Notes: generated from the letters alone by a model not told the origin. A stretch of 54,966 nucleotides of DNA from Natrialba chahannaoensis JCM 10990 (GCF_000337135.1 NZ_AOIN01000091.1:84728-139693); one strand, 5' to 3'; numbered from the stretch's first letter, positions 35,592 to 44,541 are shown. A program made the numbers and translations.

Positions 35592-37115
35592 TCACTCAGT
35601 GGGAGCGACGTTCCCCCAGTGGGCCTGGTTCGAGACGGGCGCGATTTCCACGCCGGTGACGTCCTCGTGCATGGCGACGAAGATGCGATCGTGGAACAGC
35701 GGGACGCCGATGGTCATCTCGCGAACTCGGTGCTGTGCCTCGCGCAGTGCATCAGTGTCGTCGTCGTGGATCCCAGCGTCGATCAGCGCGTCGACCGCTT
35801 CACCGGGATTGTGCATCCCTGTTCCCTCACTGCGGTAGAGGTCCAGATTGAGTAGTCCCTCACTGTGGTACTGTCGCTTCAGCAGCCCCTTGACGTTCGC
35901 ATCGAGAATCGACGCGCCGCCGAGCTCCAGCTGATTCTCGGGACTCCCGGTAAAATCGAGATATGCCGACCATTCCATCATCCGCACTTCCGTATCGACG
36001 CCGACGTCTGCAAGACGGTCGCGGAAGACCTCGGCGAAGGTATCACCGTTTATCGTTCGGTTTGCGACCGCGATAGTCACCGTCTCGCCGTCGTAACTCG
36101 ACTGTTCGACGAGTTCGCGCGCCCGATCCATGTCGTGCTCGTACTCTGGGAGGTCCTCGGCGGCCCAGCTCACGTACGGTGGAATGGTTCCCCTCGCGGG
36201 CAGGTACCTGTCTTCGAGCAACTCCTCGACGAAGGTCTCCTGGTCAATGAGGTGCTGTAGCGCGAGCCGGAAATCGGGATCGTCCGTCGGGGAATTGTAG
36301 ATGTTCGTCCACAGCGCGAATGTCCGCATCTGCTCGAACGACTCGACCCTGAGTTCCGGGTCATCCTCGATAGCGGATACGTGGTCGGGACTGACCTCCA
36401 CAGCCACGTCAACGTTACCGGCCTCGAGTTCGAACCGGCGAGTTCGATCGTCCTGGATGTCGCGCAACTCGAGTCGCTCGAATCCTGGCTGGTCCCCCCA
36501 GTACTCGTCGAACCTGACGGCTTCGAAATCGCTTCCGATTTCGTGCTCTTCGATCTGGTACGGTCCCGTCGCGATAACCTCCTCCTCTGTACTATCGGGA
36601 TGGAGTACCGACATCCAGTGTCTGGCCGTCTCTTCAGGGAACTTCGGGTTCGGTTCCGCCAGCTCGAACTGGAGAACCATGTCGTCGACCGCCTGCACTC
36701 CTCTGTCGACGACCTCCAGTCCCCGTTCGGCCTCGTAGGCGAGGAAGTACTCCTCGAGCAACTCCGCTGTCAGTTCGTCGCCGTTGTGAAACTGGACACC
36801 CTCCCTGAGCGTAAATTCCCACGTCCGTGCGTCGGACGACTCCCAGTCCGTGGCCAGCCACGGTTCAGCCTGCACCTCGTTGTCGACGTATACCAGTGTT
36901 TCAGCGACAGGTGAGTGGGGCAAGATCACTCCGTCGAAGAACTGGTACTCGTTGTTCAGCGGATCCGCTTTCGCGATTCGGAGAGTCGATCCGTCCGCTG
37001 TGTCGCTTGTCAAGCAGCCGGCTACGCCCGCGATGCTCGCGCTGACGATTCCGCCGAGCAACCGGCGTCTGGAGACGGTTCCATCGCGCTCGAGCCTATG
37101 GAGATTGGTGCCCAT
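35592..37115 (-). CDS. Solute-binding lipoprotein of peptide-type ABC transporter (SBP family 5)
   Basis: The 507-residue SBP_bac_5 protein has a Tat signal with SRRRLLGGIVSASIAGVAGC; the twin Arg and a lipobox Cys near residue 34 imply export folded and lipid anchoring. The mature part has ADPLNNEYQFFDG, WEFTLREGVQFHNGDELTAE and VAIEDDPELRV-like family segments. The ATG at 37115 is preferred to a TTG one codon upstream. TATATTTTAT at -28 to -19 supports a leaderless transcript for the whole operon. The substrate is probably a peptide or similar; it cannot be named from sequence. Confidence 0.93.
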   Translation of the reverse strand: MGTNLHRLERDGTVSRRRLLGGIVSASIAGVAGCLTSDTADGSTLRIAKADPLNNEYQFFDGVILPHSPVAETLVYVDNEVQAEPWLATDWESSDARTWEFTLREGVQFHNGDELTAELLEEYFLAYEAERGLEVVDRGVQAVDDMVLQFELAEPNPKFPEETARHWMSVLHPDSTEEEVIATGPYQIEEHEIGSDFEAVRFDEYWGDQPGFERLELRDIQDDRTRRFELEAGNVDVAVEVSPDHVSAIEDDPELRVESFEQMRTFALWTNIYNSPTDDPDFRLALQHLIDQETFVEELLEDRYLPARGTIPPYVSWAAEDLPEYEHDMDRARELVEQSSYDGETVTIAVANRTINGDTFAEVFRDRLADVGVDTEVRMMEWSAYLDFTGSPENQLELGGASILDANVKGLLKRQYHSEGLLNLDLYRSEGTGMHNPGEAVDALIDAGIHDDDTDALREAQHRVREMTIGVPLFHDRIFVAMHEDVTGVEIAPVSNQAHWGNVAPTE

Positions 37116-37650
37116 CAACTATATTTTCATTAGATAAAATATACTTGATAAACATTCCGGTCGCATTCCCACTTGCGCCGCGGCCCGTGCGACTCAAGTT
37201 CGGTTCAACGACTGGTGCAGTTCGAACCGAGTCGTTGAACTGAGAGTCGGCTGTGAGTGTTCACAGGTGATGGTTTTCCAGGCATTCGCGCCGATGTTCA
37301 GCACAGTGCTGTCAACATCTATATTTCCCGACGGAGGCAGCTGCGTTAGATTCGCAAAACGACTTATCGGCCAATTCACCGAATGAGTTGATATAATCAC
37401 CACCGTGGGAAGGGTTCTATGACGCCTCGTTGGCCAACTTGGCCGTGTGAGCAAGGACGAGGGCGGTCCTGGTCGCGGTCACATCATCAGTATCGGATAC
37501 GTACGTGGTCGTGAGGGAGGGGGAGGGCGACGTGCCGGAACGCTGGTCTGACAGGTTAGCAGCATCGAATTCCGTTCTACAGCCCCCAACAGAATAGAAT
37601 GTTACGACCGCGGCGTTTTTCCGGGATGGGGTTGAAAGAGAAGCCAGTAG
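37116..37650. other. Gene-free stretch with a dyad and coding-like remnant
   Basis: No intact gene is seen. A perfect 11-bp dyad, GTTCAACGACT / AGTCGTTGAAC, occupies 37203-37213 and 37230-37240. It overlaps a second, mutually exclusive dyad, CGGTTC / GAACCG (37201-37206 and 37224-37229). On the minus strand about 37420-37570 a frame with good GC3 reads SDQRSGTSPSPSLTTTYVSD and ends ALVLAHTAKLANEAS before a stop, without a convincing start. A TATA-like GTTTTTCC near 37613 probably serves the squalene synthase gene. Confidence 0.45.
37203..37240. repeat. 11-bp perfect inverted repeat
   Basis: GTTCAACGACT at 37203-37213 is the exact reverse complement of 37230-37240 with a 16-nt spacer that contains TTCGAA. 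It lies about 90 bp upstream of the SBP start in the divergent gap and could be a regulator site or a mobile-element relic. Confidence 0.7.
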
Positions 37651-38703
37651 ATGACCACGGCCCAGCACGAACTCACAACCGACGCCGACCTGGAGTGGTG
37701 TTACGACGCGGTACATGGCGTTTCGCGGACGTTCTCGATCACAATCGACCGGCTCGAGGAGCCGATGTCGAAACACATCTGTCTGGGATACCTCCTCTGT
37801 CGAATTGCAGACACAATCGAGGACGCGGGCCACATTCCGCCTGCCGAACAGACCGAGTTACTCACCGAGTACGACCGACTTCTCGATCCCGAGACGGACC
37901 AGTCCGTCGAGGCGTTCATGGCCAATGTCGAACCCTGGCTTCCCGAGCCAGCGGATCGATCCAACGACTGGAACGTCGTGGCTGAAACGCCGCGCGTGTT
38001 GCAGACGTTCGAATCGCTCAACGAGGAACCACGCGAGATCATGCGCGAACCCGTCCGCGAACTGGTCGACGGGATGGCCATGTTCACCGACCGGTACGCC
38101 GACGAAGGAGGCCTCCGACTCCAGACACTCGAGGAACTCGAGGAGTACTGCTGGTATGCCGCCGGCACCGTCGGAACGCTGATCACCGGCCTCGTCGCCC
38201 GCGGCGCGTCGAAAGACCGCGCCGAGGAGATGCGTGACAACGCCCGCTCATTTGCGTTGCTCTTGCAGCTCGTCAACATCGCCAAGGACGTCGAGTCGGA
38301 CTATCACGAGGAAAACAACGTCTACCTGCCCGCAGAGTGGCTCGCCGAAGAGGATGTCGATCTCGACGCCGTCACCGACGAGGAGAACCACAACGGCGTG
38401 ACGAACGTGGTCGAACGTGTCACCGGGCGTGCGGAAACCTACCTCGACGACGCCCAGCGCTACCTCGAGGTCGTGCCGGAACAACACGGCAACCGCCTCT
38501 CGGCGTGGGCGATTCCGTACCTCCTCGCCGTTGGGACGATGCGCGAACTGCGCGAGCGACCCGAAGATGTCGTCGAAGAGGGCGACGTGAAGGTCCCACG
38601 CGCAGAAGTGTATGCGCTGCTCCAGCAGTTCGAAGAAGACATGTCCCGTTCTCGACTCGACGAACTGCGGGCCACGATGGCAGAACAGCCGCTTCACCAG
38701 TAG
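37651..38703 (+). CDS. Squalene synthase-like (phytoene/squalene synthase family)
   Basis: This 350-residue enzyme condenses two farnesyl diphosphates (squalene) or related prenyl diphosphates. The first Asp-rich motif is CRIADTIED near residue 53, the second is NIAKDVESDYHEENNVYLP near residue 210. The intervening ELEEYCWYAAGTVGTLITGL resembles the Tyr-Cys..Val-Gly segment of squalene synthases rather than CrtB phytoene synthases. Haloarchaeal squalene is a membrane lipid. The SRTFSITIDRLEEPMSKHIC start region fits the family. Squalene versus dehydrosqualene or phytoene product is not certain. Confidence 0.87.
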   Translation: MTTAQHELTTDADLEWCYDAVHGVSRTFSITIDRLEEPMSKHICLGYLLCRIADTIEDAGHIPPAEQTELLTEYDRLLDPETDQSVEAFMANVEPWLPEPADRSNDWNVVAETPRVLQTFESLNEEPREIMREPVRELVDGMAMFTDRYADEGGLRLQTLEELEEYCWYAAGTVGTLITGLVARGASKDRAEEMRDNARSFALLLQLVNIAKDVESDYHEENNVYLPAEWLAEEDVDLDAVTDEENHNGVTNVVERVTGRAETYLDDAQRYLEVVPEQHGNRLSAWAIPYLLAVGTMRELRERPEDVVEEGDVKVPRAEVYALLQQFEEDMSRSRLDELRATMAEQPLHQ

Positions 38704-38755
38704 AGCCGTTATCCACTCCCGAACGAGACGGGACGATAGCTCGTGCCGTTCAGGG

Positions 38756-40009
38756 TCAACCGTTGGTGCTGGTCTGTCTCTGCTGTTTTTCTCTCTGCTT
38801 TCTATTTCCGTCCAGTGCAATCTCCCGACCGACCAGCGACAGCGCGTATCCGAGCACAGCCGCCCCACCGGCAGCTGGAAGGAACACGAACAGACTGAGA
38901 ACGAAGATCGTGCCAGCGCTGGGAAACGGCGCTAGCGCAGCGACGGCACCAAGCGGTGCCAGTAGACAGGCCACCCCATACAGCCACGCACTCCGCTCTC
39001 CCCGTGCGAGTGCGTGTCCGAACGGCAAGAACAGTACGACCGACAGGCCGAACGTACCGACGAGGAGCGCCTCGAACAGGAACCCGAGCAGCCAACTCGC
39101 TCCGGCGAGCACCCCAACGACGGCCAGCCCGAGCAGCGTCAGCGTTCGACGGGAGTGATGTACACCGAGGCGGCGACAGAGCGCGACACAACCGGTTCGT
39201 CCGACAGCACCAACCCGACGACTGCGGCCAGTCAGTTCTTGTGATCGACCAGCACCGACAGTACTGGTCGAAACTGCGGCAAACCCTACCATTACCACCG
39301 GGACGACACCAGCAAGCACGGTGTGCTCGAGTACTACCGGTCCGAACGTGACCGCCGCCGCGATCCAGGAGGCAGCTGTGTTCGTGAGCCCCGACTGGGC
39401 GTAAGTGACGTAGGTTCGACTGTGGAAGTCGTCACCTGCTGCATTTTCGTCATCGGCAGATTCACCGCTCACCCACGTCAGCGTCCCATCCTCGATACTC
39501 CCCGCTGCCGGTCTGTTCGTCACCGCGTACCCATCCGGCAGATGAATCGACACTCGCTCGGCGACGAGTTCGTACCGCACCGGGCTGTCGCCAGCATAGA
39601 AGTACTCGAGTACCCATCCATCCCTAACCTGAGTTGCGACGTTGGGGACGGTGTACTCGACGTGGACGGTCTGGTCCTCGATAGTTGCCGTGACGTTTTG
39701 CGCGTCGTCGCCGACAGCGTGGTATCGATTCCGGCTGTCATTGACGGTGGTCGCGAGCGCGCGCTCGTCGTTCTGGTAGTGGGCAGCAGCCGTTTCATTG
39801 ACCGGGACCTGCGCGACCCACTGGGAGTCACCGCTCTCGTCAACGTGGATGTCGAGCGTTCCTGGCTCGGTTGCACCGTTGATCGTGTCGGTGCCACAGA
39901 CCTCACAGATGGGTGACGGTGGTGGCGCGCCAGCGGCGAGTGCGACGACTGCGAGACAGAGAACAGAGAGGGCGACGACGACTGTAGCGACGCGGGGAAG
40001 TGAACGCAT
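38756..40009 (-). CDS. Exported-domain membrane protein, unknown function
   Basis: The 417-residue protein has a signal peptide (ATVVVALSVLCLAVVALAAG), an external domain of about 190 residues beginning PPPSPICEVCGTDTINGATE (a CxxC at residues 35-38), then six or seven membrane helices from about residue 215. The N-terminal CxxC right after the signal could bind metal or form a disulfide. It ends in a basic Gln/Arg/Lys-rich cytoplasmic tail. No family can be named. It converges with the squalene synthase gene (52 bp between stops). Confidence 0.72.
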   Translation of the reverse strand: MRSLPRVATVVVALSVLCLAVVALAAGAPPPSPICEVCGTDTINGATEPGTLDIHVDESGDSQWVAQVPVNETAAAHYQNDERALATTVNDSRNRYHAVGDDAQNVTATIEDQTVHVEYTVPNVATQVRDGWVLEYFYAGDSPVRYELVAERVSIHLPDGYAVTNRPAAGSIEDGTLTWVSGESADDENAAGDDFHSRTYVTYAQSGLTNTAASWIAAAVTFGPVVLEHTVLAGVVPVVMVGFAAVSTSTVGAGRSQELTGRSRRVGAVGRTGCVALCRRLGVHHSRRTLTLLGLAVVGVLAGASWLLGFLFEALLVGTFGLSVVLFLPFGHALARGERSAWLYGVACLLAPLGAVAALAPFPSAGTIFVLSLFVFLPAAGGAAVLGYALSLVGREIALDGNRKQREKQQRQTSTNG

Positions 40010-40111
40010 ACGAGACAGTCACCACCAGTCACAATAGTAGTTCCGTCGACAAGATGTGCATCAATACGAGGACAAGTTTCAAGACTCGACAGTGAGAGCT
40101 ACGGACGAGCG

Positions 40112-41062
40112 GTGACTCGCGTGAGTAACGAACAGTTCGTAGCCGAATCGAACGAGGCAGGTTCGGCGAACGAGTGGGACGGGGAGACAGGTGGGCAAAC
40201 AGATTGCGATCACGAAGAGCGCCCGCCAGCGGTGCGGAAGGCAATCGAAGAGCGGGCTGGGGAGAGCGACAGCGACAGCGACTTCGGTGACGCGGTCGAC
40301 GAGACTGTCGAGGCTGACGAGATCAGCGAGCCCAGCGAGAGTGCCGAAGACGACACGTCGGAAACGATCAGTCTCGGCATCGGACTCGGTATCGAACTCC
40401 CCGTCATCGACGAACCCAACGAGGTCTTCGTGGTCGACTCGACCAACCGGTCGTCCATCGACCGCGAGTCCAACTCTCGGCTCGACGATGACCAGCGCGA
40501 GCAGCTAGCAGCGGCCGATATAGACCCCGATGCAGTCACGAACAAGGAATATTCCTACCAGCAACTGCTCGACACTGAGATCGACGAGGCGTTCGCAGAC
40601 GAACTCCGCAGACGACTCTCCCTGCCGTGGTCGTTCCAGACCGACAGTGATCTGGGCCTCGACCGGCGCTCTGACGAAGTTCGCGGCCTCGGGGCAGCCG
40701 AACGCGCGTGGATCGCAGCCAGCGGCACCGAGGACTGGCAACGCTTCGAGTCACAGGAACCGGCTGGGCGAGCGGGGAACTCGAGTACAGACGCGAAATC
40801 GGACCCAGACACGGACACCGCAGACGGGAACGATATCGGCGGTGGCAACGCTGGCGACGAACGCCCGTATCCACGGCCAACTCCAGTGACCGACGTAACG
40901 GGTGTCGGGCCGGACGACGCGGCGGTGCTCGCTGAGGCAGGCGTTACCTCTGCAGAGCGCCTGGCGACGGTTCGGGCGGTGACGGTCGCCCGCCTGCTAG
41001 AACTGGACGTGCTCCACGTTCGGTCGTGGCGACACAACGCTCGTGAGTTGCTCTCGTCCTGA
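40112..41062 (+). CDS. Acidic protein with C-terminal helix-hairpin-helix domain
   Basis: In the 316-residue protein, residues 1-240 are highly acidic and low in recognisable structure, except a segment around 155-205 (QQLLDTEIDEAFADELRRRL; GLGAAERAWIAASGTEDW). The last 60 residues form a HhH unit, VTDVTGVGPDDAAVLAEAG followed by LLELDVLHVRSWRHNARELL, as used for sequence-independent DNA binding. The start given is GTG 40112; GTG 40121 is equally possible. A DNA-related role is inferred from the HhH only. It is divergent from the exported membrane protein gene. Confidence 0.72.
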   Translation: MTRVSNEQFVAESNEAGSANEWDGETGGQTDCDHEERPPAVRKAIEERAGESDSDSDFGDAVDETVEADEISEPSESAEDDTSETISLGIGLGIELPVIDEPNEVFVVDSTNRSSIDRESNSRLDDDQREQLAAADIDPDAVTNKEYSYQQLLDTEIDEAFADELRRRLSLPWSFQTDSDLGLDRRSDEVRGLGAAERAWIAASGTEDWQRFESQEPAGRAGNSSTDAKSDPDTDTADGNDIGGGNAGDERPYPRPTPVTDVTGVGPDDAAVLAEAGVTSAERLATVRAVTVARLLELDVLHVRSWRHNARELLSS

Positions 41063-41132
41063 CGCTCGTCACACAGGTTTCAACGCTTATTTCACGTGGT
41101 CCGCACACGTTCGTCGGATCGTCCTGGTATAT

Positions 41133-41155
41133 AATTACTACTCGAATAAGTAATT
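41133..41155. promoter_or_regulatory. TrmB-like inverted repeat upstream of the FBP aldolase promoter
   Basis: AATTACT (41133-41139) and AGTAATT (41149-41155) form a perfect 7-bp inverted repeat with a 9-nt spacer. It contains TACT-N8-AAGTA, one base from the Halobacterium TrmB motif TACT-N(7-8)-GAGTA. It lies upstream of the TATA-like TTTATAG (about 41179-41185), the position associated with activation of gluconeogenic genes. TrmB binding is inferred. Confidence 0.55.
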
Positions 41156-41208
41156 TCGATAATGCGGACCATCAGAGATTTATAGCGGCCTGTTGGACCA
41201 TCTAACAG

Positions 41209-42003
41209 ATGATTCCGATCGACGATTCCCCAATCGTTCGTGACGGTAAGACACTGATCCTCGCGATGGACCACGGCCTCGAACACGGCCCGGTCGACTT
41301 CGAAGATGTCCCGGAAAAACTCGACCCGTCGACGGTCTTCGAGACGGCGACCCACGACGCCGTCACCGCAATGGCCGTTCAGAAGGGGATTGCAGAGGGC
41401 TACTACCCAAGCTATGAGGACGATGTCAACCTCCTGTTGAAGGTAAACGGCACCTCGAACCTCTGGATGGGCGAGTACGACTCGGCGATCAACTGCTCGG
41501 TTGACTACGCGGCTGAAATCGGTGCCGACGCCGTCGGCTTCACCCTTTACGGCGGCTCGAACCACGAAGTCGAGATGGCCGAAGAGTTCCGTGATGTCCA
41601 GGAAGACGCCCGCAAACACGACCTCCCGGTCGTCATGTGGTCGTACCCCCGCGGTCAGGGACTCAAGAACGACACCAAGCCGAGCACCATCTCCTATGCG
41701 ACCCGCCTGGGACTCGAGCTCGGTGCCGACATCGCGAAGGTCAAGTACCCCGGCAGCCCCGATGCGATGGCACACGCCTGCAAGGCCGCCGGCGACATGA
41801 GCGTCGTCATGAGCGGCGGGTCGAAAACCTCCGACTACGACTTCCTCTCGACCGTCGAGGACGCTATCAACGCTGGCTGTACCGGCCTCGCTGTCGGCCG
41901 CAACGTCTGGCAGCGCGAGAACCCGACGCGCATTCTCGACGCACTCGAGAGAGTCATCTACGAGGAGGAGACGGCAGAGGCTGCACTCGAGGCAACCGAA
42001 TAG
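41209..42003 (+). CDS. fba: Class I fructose-bisphosphate aldolase, archaeal (DhnA) type
   Basis: The 264-residue Schiff-base aldolase interconverts fructose-1,6-bisphosphate with DHAP and GAP. DhnA-type motifs seen: LILAMDHGLEHGP, VMWSYPRGQG, the Schiff-base Lys in GADIAKVKYPGS (about residue 184), VMSGGSKTSD and GLAVGRNVWQRENP at the phosphate site. The ATG at 41209 is about 25 nt after TTTATAG, fitting a leaderless start. The FBPase gene begins 1 nt after the stop, so both act in gluconeogenesis; the TrmB-like site upstream fits that role. Confidence 0.93.
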   Translation: MIPIDDSPIVRDGKTLILAMDHGLEHGPVDFEDVPEKLDPSTVFETATHDAVTAMAVQKGIAEGYYPSYEDDVNLLLKVNGTSNLWMGEYDSAINCSVDYAAEIGADAVGFTLYGGSNHEVEMAEEFRDVQEDARKHDLPVVMWSYPRGQGLKNDTKPSTISYATRLGLELGADIAKVKYPGSPDAMAHACKAAGDMSVVMSGGSKTSDYDFLSTVEDAINAGCTGLAVGRNVWQRENPTRILDALERVIYEEETAEAALEATE

Positions 42004-42004
42004 G

Positions 42005-42928
42005 ATGACGGTATCCGATCCGGTTGTCGAGGCCGTCGTCGCGACGGTGAGTCGCTCCGCGACGGAGATTCGACAGGGGCTGGTCGGTCGTCGCGGTGCC
42101 GTCGGTGAGGAGAATCCCAGCGGCGAGACCCAGGTCGAAGCCGACATCTGGGCGGACGAGTTGCTCGCCGATCGGCTCTCGGCGATCGACGGGGTCAGCC
42201 AGTATGCGAGCGAGGAGCGCGAAGCGGTCATCGACTGTGCCGGCAGCGATGGCGGTGGTGCTAGTGCTGGTAATGACGGCGACAACGGCGACGAAAGCGC
42301 GGCCCCAAGAGATGGCTACGCAGTCGCCGTCGACCCTCTCGACGGCTCCTCGAACCTCACGTCCAACAACGCGATGGGAACTATCGTCGGCGTCTACGAT
42401 GCCCCACTGCCAGCCCGCGGTGAGGACCTCGTCGCAGCGGCATACGTACTCTACGGCCCGATCACAACGATGCTCCTCGCAACCGAGGACACCGTCTCGG
42501 AGTACGAGTTGACTGGCGGCGAGCGTCGTCTCATCCGCGAGGACGTCACGCTCCCCGAGGAGCCAGTCGTCTACGGCTTCGGTGGTCGCGTCCCCGACTG
42601 GACGGACGCGTTCTCCGAGTACGCTCGCGAGATCGAAACCGAGCTCAAACTGCGCTACGGTGGCGCGATGATCGGTGACGTCAACCAGGTCCTCACCTAC
42701 GGCGGCGTCTTCGGCTATCCGGGACTCAAGTCCCGTTCCGAGGGCAAGCTTCGCCTGCAGTTCGAGGGCAACCCGGTTGGCTACATCGTCGAGCAGGCGG
42801 GCGGCCGCTCCTCGAACGGCGAGCAGTCACTGCTCACGGTCGAGCCGACCGACGACATCCACGAACGGACACCGGTGTTCGTCGGCAACGAGTCGCTGAT
42901 CGACCGACTCGAGACGCACCTGTCCTGA
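42005..42928 (+). CDS. fbp: Class I fructose-1,6-bisphosphatase
   Basis: This 307-residue enzyme dephosphorylates FBP to fructose-6-phosphate, the irreversible step of gluconeogenesis. Family signatures are NPSGETQVEADIWAD, the metal-binding AVAVDPLDGSSNLTSNNAMG, GGAMIGDVNQVLTYGGVFGY and GGRSSNGEQSLL. A Gly/Asp/Asn-rich insertion (about 78-100; GGGASAGNDGDNGDE) just before the metal site is coded partly by T-ending GGT/GCT/AGT codons, unlike the rest. It is translationally linked to the aldolase upstream. Confidence 0.95.
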   Translation: MTVSDPVVEAVVATVSRSATEIRQGLVGRRGAVGEENPSGETQVEADIWADELLADRLSAIDGVSQYASEEREAVIDCAGSDGGGASAGNDGDNGDESAAPRDGYAVAVDPLDGSSNLTSNNAMGTIVGVYDAPLPARGEDLVAAAYVLYGPITTMLLATEDTVSEYELTGGERRLIREDVTLPEEPVVYGFGGRVPDWTDAFSEYAREIETELKLRYGGAMIGDVNQVLTYGGVFGYPGLKSRSEGKLRLQFEGNPVGYIVEQAGGRSSNGEQSLLTVEPTDDIHERTPVFVGNESLIDRLETHLS

Positions 42929-43026
42929 ACAGGGATTGGTACTGAACTCGGAACCGGAGCCAGACTCGAACTGACACCCAATTTGGAGCCTCGTCACCGA
43001 CTGACGACGTGTCACACTCGGCTCTA

Positions 43027-43245
43027 TTACCACGGTCGCGTAATCGACACGTAGACTGCGACGCCGAGGAACAGCGCCGCGTAGAACGCCCAACGTGGCC
43101 AGCCGGTCTGTAAAAACAGCAGCGTCAGCAACAAGACGAACGCGGCGACGATAATCGCGTCAGCGATAATCCGGCCGATCCCGCCACGGATCGTGCGGCC
43201 GCTTGGAGTCGACCCCGTACTCGAGTGTGACGAGCTGTCGCTCAC
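43027..43245 (-). CDS. Small two-helix membrane protein, unknown function
   Basis: The 72-residue protein has a Ser/Thr-rich polar N-terminus, GRTIRGGIGRIIADA, then two hydrophobic helices (AFVLLLTLLFLQTGW and FYAALFLGVAVYVSI) joined by PRWA, ending TRPW. This composition is typical of small haloarchaeal membrane proteins. It lies between fbp (convergent) and the trypsin-fold protein gene. No function is assignable. Confidence 0.68.
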   Translation of the reverse strand: MSDSSSHSSTGSTPSGRTIRGGIGRIIADAIIVAAFVLLLTLLFLQTGWPRWAFYAALFLGVAVYVSITRPW

Positions 43246-43305
43246 TGTTGCCTCCTCGTGGTCAGTGGTGTGTCAATCAATGCAGTCGGTCGCCGTCGGC
43301 GGCGC

Positions 43306-44541
43306 TCAGAAGTGATAGCCATGTAATTCTGTCAATCTGTACGCACCGACACCCCAGACGTAGCTCTGGCCGGGCCACCAGGTGCGAGCGTTGTTGAAGC
43401 CAGCGATGAGGACGTCCTCGTCGTCACCCGCTGGATCAGCGTGAAAGCTCACCGATCCGCTGTCACCGTCGGTTAAATCCATCTGCCCGCCCCACCGGAT
43501 CTGACCGTACCGGCAGAAGTCGTCCGTAAAGCAGGTCACCGCGTCGATTCCCTGTATCGCACCCGTCGTGTGGCCAGTCATCGCGCCGACCTTCTCGAGT
43601 CGTTCGCCGCGAGCCATCAGGTCGGCGAGACCGAGCTTGGTGTACTGTCCGCGAACTCGCAGCGGCGACTGCGTGTCGATCAGGCTGACTGGCTCGATGT
43701 CGCCGGTCGGTTCGATAGTGGCGAAGTCTTCGACCGGGTGGGCGCTTGCAACGGTACCGAGCGAGACGTGGTCTGAATCGCGGACGGGGAGCGAGACAGG
43801 CTCTCCGACCGGGTCGGGATTTCCTTCGAATGCGTGTTCTGCAGTGACGAAGAACGCCTGCTCCGTGTCGGGGCTGTACAGTGCTGGTCCAAGTGTTGCC
43901 AAACTCGTCGGCGTCTCACACGCGACGCCGCTCGGAACGTATCCCTCGTGGACGTCTTCGACGAGACGTGGCTCGAACGAGTCGCGGCCGCCATCGATTC
44001 CATCGACGCTCTCGAGATCGTCCGCATCTTCGATGTCGCCGACGTCTTCCAGATCGTCGATTCCGCCATCGTCGAAGATCGCCTCGATATCGACTGGAAT
44101 GCCGGTTGCAAGCTGATTGAGGAGGTCACGAACGGAACCCCAGTCACGCGAGATACCGACCGAGACTGTTGCCGTCTCGCTCTGGTAGGAGCCTGGAACG
44201 ACCGCACTGCCGAGATAGCCAGTGAACGCAAGCTGTGCCAGCCGCTCGTTTAGCTCAATTGCAGACTCGACCGCCGCGTACCAGCCCGCGGGGACGTATC
44301 GAGTCCGCTCTGTCAACGACCAGGGATCGTCCGGGTCCTCCCTGACGAGTGCGGTCACGATCGGTACGTCGCCGTTGTCGGCGCTCAGGAAATCCTCGAC
44401 ACCGAGGAACTGTGCCATGCCAACGGCGTAGCCACCAGTCACGAGCGTCCGGACGAACTCGCGACGGTCCATCCCCGTGTCAAGTCGGTCCCGAATCGTC
44501 GCGAGCCGTCGGGTAGAACGTTCTCTCGTCTCACCTGACAT
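43306..44541 (-). CDS. Probable Tat-exported trypsin-like (S1-fold) protein
   Basis: The protein of about 411 residues has a twin-Arg N-terminus (MDRREFVRTLVTGG, followed by a hydrophobic stretch YAVGMAQFLG). A middle region contains an Asp/Glu/Gly repeat-like segment (IDDLEDVGDIEDADDLESVD). A chymotrypsin-like domain is suggested by the His in FFVTAEHAFEGNP, the Asp in VEDFATIEPTGD and the Ser in TDGDSGSVSFHAD, in the right order, plus two Cys in AVTCFTDDFCRYG. Overall similarity is too low for a named family. ATG 44541 is chosen over a GTG 11 codons upstream. Proteolysis is inferred from the triad only. Confidence 0.7.
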   Translation of the reverse strand: MSGETRERSTRRLATIRDRLDTGMDRREFVRTLVTGGYAVGMAQFLGVEDFLSADNGDVPIVTALVREDPDDPWSLTERTRYVPAGWYAAVESAIELNERLAQLAFTGYLGSAVVPGSYQSETATVSVGISRDWGSVRDLLNQLATGIPVDIEAIFDDGGIDDLEDVGDIEDADDLESVDGIDGGRDSFEPRLVEDVHEGYVPSGVACETPTSLATLGPALYSPDTEQAFFVTAEHAFEGNPDPVGEPVSLPVRDSDHVSLGTVASAHPVEDFATIEPTGDIEPVSLIDTQSPLRVRGQYTKLGLADLMARGERLEKVGAMTGHTTGAIQGIDAVTCFTDDFCRYGQIRWGGQMDLTDGDSGSVSFHADPAGDDEDVLIAGFNNARTWWPGQSYVWGVGAYRLTELHGYHF

